DNA of 64,000 nt from Allomuricauda sp. CAU 1633. Lineage in GTDB: Bacteria > Bacteroidota > Bacteroidia > Flavobacteriales > Flavobacteriaceae. Below, piece by piece: positions 16,310 to 24,607 of this stretch. The position numbers and the translations under genes are program-made. How positions within the stretch are numbered: the first letter of the stretch is position 1; each line of letters starts with the position of its first letter. The notes beneath the pieces were generated by a model, which had not been told where the DNA came from, ran no database searches, and saw nothing but the letters and a program-made list of their open reading frames with translations. The stretch spans positions 372,001-436,000 of the forward strand of contig NZ_JAFLNE010000002.1 in the NCBI RefSeq assembly GCF_017313225.1, in the 5' to 3' direction.

Positions 16310-18442
16310 TTAAAATATTTGTTTGACCCCTTTTATTCCAACCTGATAAATTGCTAAGGATTTAGTGGGCTTTACGGTCACTTTTTGTCCATTGCATTTT
16401 ATAACACCTCCAACCTGAGAATTAGGGACTACGGGCATAATCATCACAAAGTTATTTTCATTTTCACCCGGAACAACCGTAACATACGCACCCTCTAATT
16501 TGGTGACCGGAGAAGGTAACTGAAGCTTTTCGATATCAGAAGCAAGAACTGACATGTCCTCACCTATGCTAAAGGCAACATCGTCGTTGGATTTCAATGT
16601 TTCACCATTCAGCAGAAGTTGTGGAATTTCATCTATAAAATAGCAAGGAATATGGGCTTGTTTTAATTTTTCTATCACAGCCAAGCATTCTGGGGTTACG
16701 ATTTTGGCAAAAGGCAACAATACAGCCGAGTATTCTTCATTCCTTATTTTTAATTTCCCATTTTCAACTTTCCCCTCTGCCAAGAGCCAGTCAGAAATGC
16801 CATCGGCTTGTATGCCCAATGCGGGCATTATTCCAAGTAATCTGTCGATATGATTTACCATGTGTGTATTATGTGGTTCACGACTTCCTAAAAATGTGGT
16901 AATGGGATAAACTATTGCCACATCGGCCAATGGTAGTTTGTACTTTGTTATTTCCCGTACGTTGTTTGTTTTCTTTATGAGTTCCGGTAAAAGTGGCCAA
17001 GTTTCGTGATTTGGGAAACCGGGGCCAAAACCACGTGATGCTCCTAAAATACCGGTATATCCATAAACATGCTGAATCCATTCATTGGAAAAGAGGGACA
17101 TTAAATCATTCCAATAAACGGGAACTTCCGATGTGTAGTTCACCCCCCATCTGTTATAATTGGCCGTTTGATTCTTCGCATACTTTGCTAAGCTGGATGC
17201 AAGTAGCATATACGCTATTTGGCCATATTTTCCGGCCAGATCCTGAGTGAAGTAACGTTCAAAGGCACCGTCATCGGTATACCCGCCGTCAACGCCAACA
17301 AGCCCCCGCCAATAATCGGCACAACCAGCGTACATATTATCTGGAAGCGTATGCCAGGTATGGTGTACGCCCATTCGAACCGGGCCAAAAAGTTCCTCTG
17401 CTTTTTGCCAGAAACGTTGTTGACCACCAAATACGTAATCCATCAACAATTCAAAATAATCGTACCTGACTTGAAATTGGCTGTCATCATCAAACTCAAG
17501 CAAGAGTGCAGCGAGATTTTCTTTTAAATCGTAGCCATATTTTTGTTTAAAATCTTTATAGATCCGATCACTGATTGGATATTGGCCAAAACCAAAATAA
17601 TAGCCAGGCTCATCCCACCAAAAACCATCAAAATGCACTTCTTGCTCTTTATAATCATCAAGTAAATCAAATATGATTTTTTCATGTTCAGGGGAATCAA
17701 AAGCATACATGTTTGTGCCAAATCTGGGAAACGCGAGTACATACCAATCTCCCTCGGGCAAATCAGGTTTTCCAAAGACTTCAACATAATACATGCTTCG
17801 ATTAATAATCGACTTGCTTTGATCGGTAATATCAACAATGGATGATTTATCTACCTTGCCATTTTTTTTACGGTAAGCAATAACCTTATCCATACCAATT
17901 GGATTGAGCCACAAACCCGCTTCTGTTAGCATATGCACATCACGCCGTTGGGGATAATTATAGCGTAAGGAAAAGCTGCCTTTCTCCAATTTGGATTCAT
18001 TCAACAATGGATTCTCAGGTACCCCATCTCTTTCAGGAATTTTTAGGTTAAAGTCGGAATTTACCATTAGCATTTCTGCCCCATACCCCGTTTTCTGTAA
18101 AGAATAACTTGATAAAAAACGGGGGTCAAGCCCCCAAATAAATTCTATATTTTGTTTCTGACATTCTTTACTGGCCACTGTAACGGCATCCATCATTTCC
18201 TGATGGTACATATGATACCTAGTAGCCCTTGGCATTGCATAAAGTCCCTGAAATCCAGCATCTTTCATGTCGACAATATTTTTCCTAAGGGTATCTGGAT
18301 TTTCAATGACGTTATCTTGCCATGTCCAAAAAATGGAAGATATGTGCTTGCTGCCAGGATGTGCCACTTCTTGGGAATTACTAGGTAATGTAAAAATCAA
18401 GAAAAGGATAAATACAAATAGCCTGATGTTAAATAGTCTCAT
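16310..18442 (-). CDS. Secreted glycoside hydrolase-like protein (GH106-like)
   Basis: A 710-residue exported protein. Signal peptide about 1-23. The N-terminal half looks like a TIM-barrel sugar hydrolase: SSIFWTWQDN start, DMKDAGFQGLYAMPRATRYH (the 'aGfgGvei' strand of GH106-type rhamnosidases), IEFIWGLDP, then FDGFWWDEPGYYF, a plausible acidic active-site strand. The C-terminal third resembles the GATase-like domain found after such barrels (ADVAIVYPITTFLG, GISDWLLAEG, YSAVLLPFAKIV). I cannot place it in a named CAZy family. It is followed on the same strand by a GH27 enzyme, so the two may attack one galactose- or rhamnose-containing glycan. No SusC/SusD pair is present. Confidence 0.6.
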   Translation of the reverse strand: MRLFNIRLFVFILFLIFTLPSNSQEVAHPGSKHISSIFWTWQDNVIENPDTLRKNIVDMKDAGFQGLYAMPRATRYHMYHQEMMDAVTVASKECQKQNIEFIWGLDPRFLSSYSLQKTGYGAEMLMVNSDFNLKIPERDGVPENPLLNESKLEKGSFSLRYNYPQRRDVHMLTEAGLWLNPIGMDKVIAYRKKNGKVDKSSIVDITDQSKSIINRSMYYVEVFGKPDLPEGDWYVLAFPRFGTNMYAFDSPEHEKIIFDLLDDYKEQEVHFDGFWWDEPGYYFGFGQYPISDRIYKDFKQKYGYDLKENLAALLLEFDDDSQFQVRYDYFELLMDYVFGGQQRFWQKAEELFGPVRMGVHHTWHTLPDNMYAGCADYWRGLVGVDGGYTDDGAFERYFTQDLAGKYGQIAYMLLASSLAKYAKNQTANYNRWGVNYTSEVPVYWNDLMSLFSNEWIQHVYGYTGILGASRGFGPGFPNHETWPLLPELIKKTNNVREITKYKLPLADVAIVYPITTFLGSREPHNTHMVNHIDRLLGIMPALGIQADGISDWLLAEGKVENGKLKIRNEEYSAVLLPFAKIVTPECLAVIEKLKQAHIPCYFIDEIPQLLLNGETLKSNDDVAFSIGEDMSVLASDIEKLQLPSPVTKLEGAYVTVVPGENENNFVMIMPVVPNSQVGGVIKCNGQKVTVKPTKSLAIYQVGIKGVKQIF

Positions 18443-18516
18443 AATCTTATTATCTAATGCTAGTATAATATATCGAATTGTCTGTTATTGCTAACACAAA
18501 ATCTTATGGGCGGAAC

Positions 18517-19785
18517 TCATTCTTGATCCTTATATTGGAATACATTAAACGGTAATGCTTCTCCTTTGATTTTTAGAACAACAACTCCGTGAGGTACAAC
18601 TAGTCTGCTTATTTCACGCTCTGTTGAGTGTTGAAAAGTTTCTTTTGACCATAAATCCGTCATGGTGTAAGACTTGGATGCGTCCAATCCCACGGACTTA
18701 AGGCTAAACGTAATTGTATCAGTATTATCCGACCTGTTTAACATGGCAACTGCTACTTCCCCACTCATTGTTGAGATTAAAGGTTTTGCCCATACCTCTA
18801 GATCTCCATAATCAATTAGCCTTCTTGCTTGATATACAAATGAACTCTGATTAAGTGATATTATTTCTTCATTACTTATAATGTCCATTGTTTCTTTGCT
18901 CATGTTTGTTAAATCATTACCAAGTAATAATGGAGAGTGCATCATGCACCACATTGTAAAATGAGTTTTATCTTCTTCGTAGCTCATTCCTCTGCCCACC
19001 TGCAACATGTCCATATCATTATAATGTCCTTTGGAGCAATACATCCATAAGTCGGCATTCAAATCGATTATTTTTAAAATAGATTCAAAATTATTACCAA
19101 TATCCCCTGAAATTCTCCAGGAATCGGCTATTTGAGTTACCCATTTCCCTGGAAATTTCCATCTGCAGACGTTATATTTTGCACTAGGTTTTATTGCTTT
19201 TATCATTTTTCCAACTTCTGTATAACGCAGCTCTTCATCTAGACCCAACCATTCGCCACCGCACCAATCTATTTTAATAAAATCATAGTTCCATTCGTTT
19301 AAAAACAAAGTCAAATCTTTCCGATCGTGACCATACAAGCCCATGCCTGCTCCAATAGTATCTTTATCCCAGTATGAAGCACACGTGTTGATTCCCGCAT
19401 CCGAGTATATGCCGGCTTTTAATCCTTTGGAGTGAATGTAATCAGAAAGGGATTCCATGCCTTTTGGAAACCGTTCCTTATGAGACAATATTCTACCAGT
19501 GCTATCTCGACCACCAAAGAATCCATCGTCAATATTTATAAAAGAGTACCCTGCCTTTACTAACCCAGTAGATATCATAGCATCAGCTTGAGCTTTTATA
19601 ACCTCCTCATTGATGTTTACTCTATAATTATTCCAACTTGCCCAGCCCATCATTGGACTAAGTTGAGGGTTGTTTACAGTTTCGTTTTCAATATTTTGTG
19701 GAGGATCGATTTTTTTGGGATTTCTAGTTTCTGTGTTACAGGATATCAGTAACACCAACAATATGATTGTAATCAGGTAATTCAT
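18517..19785 (-). CDS. GH27 alpha-galactosidase-like lipoprotein
   Basis: GH27 retaining enzymes cleave terminal alpha-galactose (some members act on beta-L-arabinopyranose or alpha-N-acetylgalactosamine). The 422-residue protein starts with a lipoprotein signal (MNYLITIILLVLLISC). Family motifs: MMGWASWNNYRVN, YSFINIDDGFF, the nucleophile strand DFIKIDWCGG (Asp), the acid/base strand SWRISGDI (Asp), YNDMDMLQVG, and MWCMMHSPLLLGNDL. The last 90 residues form a small beta-sandwich. The ATG at 19785 is preferred over one at 19830 because it gives a proper lipoprotein signal. It precedes a GH106-like gene; the substrate specificity is inferred only from the family. Confidence 0.9.
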   Translation of the reverse strand: MNYLITIILLVLLISCNTETRNPKKIDPPQNIENETVNNPQLSPMMGWASWNNYRVNINEEVIKAQADAMISTGLVKAGYSFINIDDGFFGGRDSTGRILSHKERFPKGMESLSDYIHSKGLKAGIYSDAGINTCASYWDKDTIGAGMGLYGHDRKDLTLFLNEWNYDFIKIDWCGGEWLGLDEELRYTEVGKMIKAIKPSAKYNVCRWKFPGKWVTQIADSWRISGDIGNNFESILKIIDLNADLWMYCSKGHYNDMDMLQVGRGMSYEEDKTHFTMWCMMHSPLLLGNDLTNMSKETMDIISNEEIISLNQSSFVYQARRLIDYGDLEVWAKPLISTMSGEVAVAMLNRSDNTDTITFSLKSVGLDASKSYTMTDLWSKETFQHSTEREISRLVVPHGVVVLKIKGEALPFNVFQYKDQE

Positions 19786-19817
19786 TTTCCTATTTTGTTT
19801 TTGTCCATATTTTACCC

Positions 19818-19848
19818 AAAACGGTCTCATATAATTGTCAGTTACGGG
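19818..19848 (-). repeat. Cassette-boundary motif copy 3
   Basis: Minus-strand text CCCGTAACTGACAATTATAT then GAGACCGTTTTGGG. It matches the copy at 21397 over CCCGTAACTGAC and over the ACCGTT core. It stands just upstream of the GH27 gene start. A further stretch TTGCCAACAATGTATAACC (19890-19914, minus strand) lies between this copy and the end of the neighbouring WapI-like gene. Confidence 0.55.
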
Positions 19849-19920
19849 TATTAAGTCAATGATTTTTGGTTAAGAACTGGCGTAAGCAAATTGCGGTTAT
19901 ACATTGTTGGCAACAGTTAT

Positions 19921-20361
19921 TCATTTTTTCACACCTTTCATTCCGCCATATTTATCAAAAATCCGTTCTAATTGTTCAATTGAATTTTTAAAATATGACT
20001 GGTCACTATTGAACTCAAATTCCAATTTATTATCTATTGCTAAATTCTCTTGATAGTTTCCCCAAATTAAAATTTTTCCAAAATCATATTTAACCGTTAA
20101 TTCTAGATTTTTTTCATAAGAGTCAAATTCCGCAACTCCATTCATTTCCGATTGACAGGTATTTAGTTTTTCATAAAATTTGAACAGCTCGCCTGTCGAA
20201 GTATAAAAACTACTTTTTAATGAATAAGAGCCAACTCTAATTTCAATTCCGACAGTACATTCATAACCACCTTTGAAACAAGTTTTATTCGGAAAGTCAA
20301 AAGTTTCTTCAATTCTAACAGTAATAATTCCGTTTTCTCCTTTTAGTTCAAATTTTTCCAT
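19921..20361 (-). CDS. WapI-like immunity-type protein
   Basis: A very AT-rich gene encoding 146 residues. The second half, LELTVKYDFGKILIWGNY followed by KLEFEFNSDQSYFKNSIEQL, fits the pattern of the WapI family of contact-dependent toxin immunity proteins (beta sheet with G-x-I-x-V-x-G, then a D-Q-S/T-Y-L/F helix start). No associated toxin gene is visible. It is flanked on both sides by array repeats, as expected for an independently mobile single-gene unit. The assignment is by eye and moderate. Confidence 0.5.
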   Translation of the reverse strand: MEKFELKGENGIITVRIEETFDFPNKTCFKGGYECTVGIEIRVGSYSLKSSFYTSTGELFKFYEKLNTCQSEMNGVAEFDSYEKNLELTVKYDFGKILIWGNYQENLAIDNKLEFEFNSDQSYFKNSIEQLERIFDKYGGMKGVKK

Positions 20362-20389
20362 TATTCATAAAGAGTCGTTTCCGATAATT

Positions 20390-20431
20390 GTTGCCAACGG
20401 TCTCGGCTATGAGTAGTTGCGTGGGTTAGCA
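20390..20431 (-). repeat. Cassette-boundary motif copy 4
   Basis: Minus-strand parts GTGCTAACCCACGCAACTAC and CATAGCCGAGACCGTTGGCA. The ends GTGCTAAC and GTTGGCAAC are imperfect inverted repeats of each other, as in integron attC-like sites. It lies between the alpha/beta hydrolase end and the WapI-like gene start. Confidence 0.55.
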
Positions 20432-20445
20432 CTTAACTTTACAAG

Positions 20446-20498
20446 CCTGCCTGCCGGTAGGCAGGTACACACCAAACTGAAAATCCGCGAGGATTTTC
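20446..20498. repeat. Two-hairpin intergenic repeat, copy A
   Basis: Hairpin one is CCTGCCTGCCGGTAGGCAGG (18 of 20 bases self-complementary, 20446-20465). Hairpin two is GAAAATCC-GCGA-GGATTTTC (20479-20498). The same pair of hairpins, closer together, recurs at 60874-60911, 40 kb away, so this is a dispersed repeat. Here it may also serve to terminate the hydrolase transcript. Confidence 0.6.
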
Positions 20499-20520
20499 AT
20501 AAGTAGGTGAGAACAAGCCA

Positions 20521-21381
20521 TTACTTATTGCCATTATTGTGTGCAGTTTTATTTTTAGTTAAGTGTTCAATAATCCCTTTTTCTACCTCTTGGTAGTTTG
20601 TTTGAATTAGCCAATGACCTCCCTCTAATTCTAGAAAGGTATAATCTCCTTTAATGTACTTGTAATTATTTTCAGTTGCTACTTTGCCTACGGCTAAATC
20701 ATTTTTACCCCAAATAAATAGTGTAGGTTTAGTAATATCTCCAATTGGTTGTTTTTTCCCTTGCCCAAGATTTGCCCTATAATAATTTAGGGAGGCAGTT
20801 AAGGTTCCTTTTCTTCTAAAGACAGTGAGATAGTCATTTAATTCTGCGTCCGAACTGTTTTTCCACAATCTTCTAAATTTTTTAAAATCATTTTTCCGCA
20901 ATACAATTTCAGGAATAATGGGAAATAAGAACCAGCCTATGTAACGACTTTTCTTTTTTTGTTGTTTATCCGTTTTAATTGCTTTCCAAAATGCTCTTGG
21001 GTGAGGTACTGATAAAGCAGTCCAGCTAATTATTCTTTCAGGGTTTTGATAGACAACATTCCATCCAATTCCAGCACCCCAATCATGGCCTATTAGATGA
21101 AACTTATTTTTATTAATTACATCGGCAATATTTAAAATATCAAGTACTAATTTTTGAGTTTTATAGTTTTTCACTCCTTTTGGACAAGCATTTTTGCTAT
21201 AACCTCTCATGTTTGGTGCGACACAATAAAACCCAATAGAAGATAGCTTTTCCATTAAATCAATCCACATATAAGATGTTTCCGGAAATCCATGAAGAAG
21301 GATTATTAGTTCGTTTTCTTTGTTGCCGGAAATTCTACAGTCAAATTCAAAGTCTCCAGTATTTATTTTTCTTATTTGCAT
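20521..21381 (-). CDS. Alpha/beta hydrolase (epoxide hydrolase-like)
   Basis: A 286-residue cytoplasmic hydrolase. Visible motifs: oxyanion HGFPETSYMW, RGYSKNACPKG, nucleophile elbow GHDWGAGIGW with Asp as nucleophile, a cap region rich in aromatic residues (IGWFLFPIIPEIVLRKNDF), the acid-loop strand TLFIWGKNDLAVG, and the catalytic His in ELEGGHWL. An Asp nucleophile, HGFPE and the cap point to the epoxide hydrolase / haloalkane dehalogenase branch rather than esterases. Substrate unknown. Array repeats lie on both sides. Confidence 0.85.
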   Translation of the reverse strand: MQIRKINTGDFEFDCRISGNKENELIILLHGFPETSYMWIDLMEKLSSIGFYCVAPNMRGYSKNACPKGVKNYKTQKLVLDILNIADVINKNKFHLIGHDWGAGIGWNVVYQNPERIISWTALSVPHPRAFWKAIKTDKQQKKKSRYIGWFLFPIIPEIVLRKNDFKKFRRLWKNSSDAELNDYLTVFRRKGTLTASLNYYRANLGQGKKQPIGDITKPTLFIWGKNDLAVGKVATENNYKYIKGDYTFLELEGGHWLIQTNYQEVEKGIIEHLTKNKTAHNNGNK

Positions 21382-21396
21382 GATTTAAGGTAATTG

Positions 21397-21440
21397 CGCC
21401 TAACGGTTCGTATAACCGTCAGTTACGGGTTTAAAGTACT
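21397..21440 (-). repeat. Cassette-boundary motif copy 5
   Basis: Minus-strand pieces CCCGTAACTGACGGTTATAC and GAACCGTTAGGCGCAATT. An internal hairpin ACGGTT-CGTAT-AACCGT is present, and the downstream end GTTAGGC fits the GTTRRRY core of integron attC sites. It is upstream of the hydrolase gene and forms the right edge of the minus-strand accessory block. Confidence 0.55.
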
Positions 21441-21516
21441 GTTTTTTGACATAAATTGGTTGGCCGACTAAAATGTTGGTCTTGTTCTAGGGCTTTCACC
21501 CTTGCCTATAAACCCC

Positions 21517-21524
21517 TATCTTTG
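21517..21524 (+). promoter_or_regulatory. -7 element for the dual PPIase gene
   Basis: TATCTTTG matches the Bacteroidota -7 consensus TAnnTTTG, about 50 bases before the ATG at 21577. A convincing -33 element was not seen at the usual spacing. Confidence 0.5.
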
Positions 21525-21576
21525 CAGCCTTAAAAAACGGATGTCGAACAATCGATTCATCCCATAATCTAAAAAG

Positions 21577-22509
21577 ATGCAAGACGGAATCTACGCTAAA
21601 TTCAATACCACCAAAGGTGAGATATTGGTAAAACTTACCCACGATAAAACACCTGGTACGGTGGGGAACTTTGTGGCCCTCGCCGAAGGCAACATGGAAA
21701 ATACTGCAAAACCTCAGGGCAAACCGTATTATGATGGCCTCAAGTTCCATAGGGTCATAGCCGATTTTATGGTTCAGGGAGGGTGTCCCCAAGGAACGGG
21801 AACAGGAGACCCCGGTTATAAGTTTGACGATGAGTTCCACCCAGACCTTACCCATGAGGGACCTGGAGTGCTTTCCATGGCCAATGCGGGACCTGGCACC
21901 AATGGAAGCCAGTTTTTTATCACCCATGTGGCCACACCGTGGTTGGACAATAAGCATACGGTTTTCGGACATGTGGAACACGGTCAGGAAGTGGTGGATG
22001 CCATTGCCCAAGGCGATGCCATTGAAAGTTTGGAGATTGTTCGCGTTGGCGATGAAGCTGAAAAATGGAATGCCATTGAAGCGTTCAGAACTTTTGAAGG
22101 CGCCCGTGAAAGACGAATCGCAGAAGCCAAGGCCCAGGCTGAGGCTGAAATGGAAGAACTAGCTGCCGGTTTTGAAAAGACCAACAGTGGGCTACGCTAC
22201 AAAATCATACAAAAAGGAAATGGAGCCAAGGCCGAAAAAGGAAAAACGGTTTCTGTGCACTATGAGGGTTGCTTGTCCAACGGGCAGGTTTTTGACTCTT
22301 CCTATAAAAGAAACCAACCCATTGATTTTACCATTGGTGTGGGCCAGGTGATTCCAGGATGGGACGAAGGCATTGGATTATTGCAGGTAGGCGACAAGGC
22401 TCGCTTAGTGATACCATCGCATTTGGCCTATGGAAGTGCAGGTGCTGGAGGGGTAATTCCACCAAACGCCACCCTTATTTTTGATGTGGAACTGATGGAT
22501 GTGAAATAG
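21577..22509 (+). CDS. Dual-family peptidyl-prolyl isomerase: cyclophilin-FKBP fusion
   Basis: A 310-residue protein that joins two unrelated proline isomerases. Residues about 1-155 are cyclophilin ([19 protein letters not shown] with the catalytic Arg, [32 protein letters not shown]). A charged helical linker of about 45 residues follows ([19 protein letters not shown]). Residues about 205-310 are FKBP ([54 protein letters not shown]). No signal peptide, so cytoplasmic. Similar cyclophilin-first fusions are known from Flavobacterium. Both active sites look intact, so it should act as a two-headed folding catalyst. Confidence 0.93.
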   Translation: MQDGIYAKFNTTKGEILVKLTHDKTPGTVGNFVALAEGNMENTAKPQGKPYYDGLKFHRVIADFMVQGGCPQGTGTGDPGYKFDDEFHPDLTHEGPGVLSMANAGPGTNGSQFFITHVATPWLDNKHTVFGHVEHGQEVVDAIAQGDAIESLEIVRVGDEAEKWNAIEAFRTFEGARERRIAEAKAQAEAEMEELAAGFEKTNSGLRYKIIQKGNGAKAEKGKTVSVHYEGCLSNGQVFDSSYKRNQPIDFTIGVGQVIPGWDEGIGLLQVGDKARLVIPSHLAYGSAGAGGVIPPNATLIFDVELMDVK

Positions 22510-22530
22510 AATCAGTACTATTAAATAAAG

Positions 22531-22557
22531 AAAAGCTTCCAGAAATGGGAGCTTTTT
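22531..22557 (+). terminator. Terminator after the dual PPIase gene
   Basis: AAAAGCTTCC pairs with GGGAGCTTTT (one mismatch) across a five- to six-base loop, with a short T-run. It lies 22 bases past the stop codon. Confidence 0.7.
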
Positions 22558-22918
22558 TATTTAGTGCGATTCACACTTATCAAAAGAAGACAAAGGTTAA
22601 GAGCAAGCAAAAAGAATAAAATGCTAATAAAAGTATTCATTGGGTATTGGTCTTTTTATGGATAACAATTCAACGCTTAAAAACCCTACCTATTGCCCCA
22701 ATTAGCATCTGATGGGTTTCAATTTTTCTCCAAAAAGCTCTTTTTGGAACCGTTAACACTTAAAACGAGCAATAATACATTAATGACCAGAAGAAGAAGA
22801 AGGACTCCAAAGAATGTGTTCATGCCAATGTTTGTTTACTGGTTATGGGGAACAGTTGTCTAGAGAGTAGATATGAAAATAGGAAGAGGTTGCGTTGCCT
22901 TTAGGAAAAATTTTAAAC
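22558..22918. other. Gene-poor spacer with one possible small ORF
   Basis: Between the PPIase terminator and the cspA-like terminator no conventional gene is seen. It holds a hairpin CCAAAAAG-CT-CTTTTTGG (22730-22747) and, from the ATG at 22783 to the TAG ending at 22863, an open frame for 26 residues, MTRRRRRTPKNVFMPMF followed by VYWLWGTVV. An arginine cluster followed by a hydrophobic aromatic tail is the look of a membrane-associated small protein, but the ribosome binding site is poor and chance cannot be excluded. Confidence 0.3.
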
Positions 22919-22942
22919 AAAAAAACCCGGGCAATGCCCGGG
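22919..22942 (-). terminator. Terminator of the cold shock gene
   Basis: On the minus strand CCCGGGC-ATT-GCCCGGG forms a perfect seven-pair GC stem, followed by TTTTTTGTTT. It begins 35 bases past the stop codon of the cold shock gene. Confidence 0.9.
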
Positions 22943-22976
22943 CCTGATCTGATCTATAAAAAAGTATACTGTTACC

Positions 22977-23171
22977 TTAATCTATAACTTGTACGTTTAC
23001 GGCGTTCAATCCTTTTTTACCTTGCTGTAGTTCAAATTCTACAGCATCACCTTCCCTAATTTCATCGATTAAACCTGAAACGTGTACAAAGTGATCTGTT
23101 TGTGAACCTTCTTCAGTAATAAAGCCGTAGCCTTTAGAATCGTTGAAGAATTTTACTGTTCCTTTACTCAT
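22977..23171 (-). CDS. Cold shock domain protein (CspA family)
   Basis: A 64-residue single cold-shock domain that binds single-stranded RNA and DNA and acts as an RNA chaperone. RNP1 is KGYGFITEE. RNP2 is HFVHVSGL, where the usual VFVHFS has His for the first Val and Val for Phe. MSKGTVKFFNDSKGYG is the classic start. It is monocistronic, with an AT-rich leader and its own strong terminator. Confidence 0.95.
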   Translation of the reverse strand: MSKGTVKFFNDSKGYGFITEEGSQTDHFVHVSGLIDEIREGDAVEFELQQGKKGLNAVNVQVID

Positions 23172-23259
23172 AATAAAAATTAAAAAAATTAAATAAAGCG
23201 CGAAGGTACATTTAATTTATTGGGAATTAGGGTTTTTGCACTTTTTTCTCAAAAAATAA

Positions 23260-23898
23260 TTATGCCGTGGGGTCTGGGGTCAAACGTAAATACGGTTTTA
23301 CCTCCTCAACACCTTTGGTAAAAATTTTCTTGGCCTCATCTGTGGGTATGGCGGGACTTACCACAACTTTTTCCCCATGCTTCCAATTGGCCGGTGTGGC
23401 CACTTTGTGGTTGGCCGTCAATTGCAGCGAGTCTACAACACGCAAAAGCTCATAAAAATTACGTCCAGTTGAGGCAGGATAGGTCAGAATCAATTTTATC
23501 TTCTTGTCCGCACCAACAATAAATACAGAGCGTACCGTAAGGGTATCATCTGCATTGGGGTGAATCATATCATACAAATCGGAAACCTTTCGGTCCTCAT
23601 CCGCAATAATGGGGAAGTTGACATTGGTAGCTTGGGTCTCGTTGATGTCCTTGATCCACTCTTTGTGCGATTCGGCACCATCCACACTCAATGCCATCAT
23701 TTTTACATTGCGCTTGGCAAATTCATCCTTGAATTTGGCCGCAGTGCCCAATTCGGTAGTACATACCGGAGTGAAGTCGGCAGGGTGAGAGAAAAGAATA
23801 CCCCAACCATCACCCAAATAGTCATAGAAATTCAGTGTTCCTTCTGAGGTTACCGCAGTAAAATCCGGAGCGGTATCGCCTAATCTTAGTGTAGCCAT
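23260..23898 (-). CDS. 1-Cys peroxiredoxin (Prx6 family)
   Basis: A 212-residue thiol peroxidase that reduces hydrogen and organic peroxides. The peroxidatic cysteine is C46 in HPADFTPVCTTEL. It is the only cysteine in the protein, so the resolving thiol must come from another molecule. Further Prx6 marks: FPIIADEDRKVSDLYDM, RSVFIVGADKKIKL, TGRNFYELLRV and the C-terminal extension ending VKPYLRLTPDP. Length is normal for the family. The protein starts with MATLRLGDTAPDF. Confidence 0.94.
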   Translation of the reverse strand: MATLRLGDTAPDFTAVTSEGTLNFYDYLGDGWGILFSHPADFTPVCTTELGTAAKFKDEFAKRNVKMMALSVDGAESHKEWIKDINETQATNVNFPIIADEDRKVSDLYDMIHPNADDTLTVRSVFIVGADKKIKLILTYPASTGRNFYELLRVVDSLQLTANHKVATPANWKHGEKVVVSPAIPTDEAKKIFTKGVEEVKPYLRLTPDPTA

Positions 23899-24063
23899 AT
23901 ATGTTGTTTTTTAGGATTATAGAATGATTACTCTACAAAGTTAGTAGATAAATCAATCCCATGATTTTAGCACAGTTAAAAGTGTATTAAAATTACTGAT
24001 GTTTTTTATGAATTCAGAAGAAAGACAAGAACATTTCAACCTGAAGTTCACTACCTTTAAAAC

Positions 24064-24606
24064 ATGGAAAAAGAAACTTTGGAACAACTGAAATATCCCA
24101 TTGGTCATTACCAAATCCCGGAGATCATTACGGACCAACAATTACAGGAATGGATCACTGTTTTGGAAGAATTGCCCCAAAAATTGGAGGTCATGGTAAG
24201 CCCACTTTCAGCAAAACAATTGGAAACCCCATACCGACCCGGCGGTTGGACGGTACGGCAATTGGTGCACCATATTGCAGACAGCCACCACCATAGCTAT
24301 ATTAGATTCAAATGGGCATTGACGGAAGAAAACCCATTGATTAAGCCTTATGATGAAAAGGCATGGTCAGAGCTGTTTGATGCCCGGACAGCACCTATCC
24401 AAATATCTTTGGATCATCTAAAGGCGGTTCATGCCAAGTTGGTGTATCTGCTAAAAGGATTGTCAAAAGAAGATTTGCAACGTACCTTCACCCATCCAGA
24501 TGGGAACGAGGTAACGACTTTGGACGTAAATATAGGTCGCTATGCTTGGCACGGAAGTCATCATTTTGCACACATTGCAAATTTGATACAGCGCGAAGGG
24601 TGGTAA
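24064..24606 (+). CDS. YfiT-like bacillithiol transferase (DinB fold)
   Basis: A 180-residue protein with the DinB_2/YfiT pattern: YPIGHYQIPEIITDQQLQEW start, YRPGGWTVRQLVHHIADSHH (first metal His cluster) and RYAWHGSHHFAHI (the two remaining metal His). The family forms a four-helix bundle with a divalent metal and transfers bacillithiol to electrophiles; Bacteroidota members use bacillithiol. It converges with a GNAT gene one base away. The leader contains no clear terminator or operator. Confidence 0.85.
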   Translation: MEKETLEQLKYPIGHYQIPEIITDQQLQEWITVLEELPQKLEVMVSPLSAKQLETPYRPGGWTVRQLVHHIADSHHHSYIRFKWALTEENPLIKPYDEKAWSELFDARTAPIQISLDHLKAVHAKLVYLLKGLSKEDLQRTFTHPDGNEVTTLDVNIGRYAWHGSHHFAHIANLIQREGW

Positions 24607-24607
24607 T

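Noticed and set aside
16163-16357. Plus-strand 64-codon frame between the 147-residue membrane protein and the glycoside hydrolase-like gene
   Set aside because: It overlaps the hydrolase end in antisense and has no leader signal; the hydrophobic look comes from AT-rich sequence.
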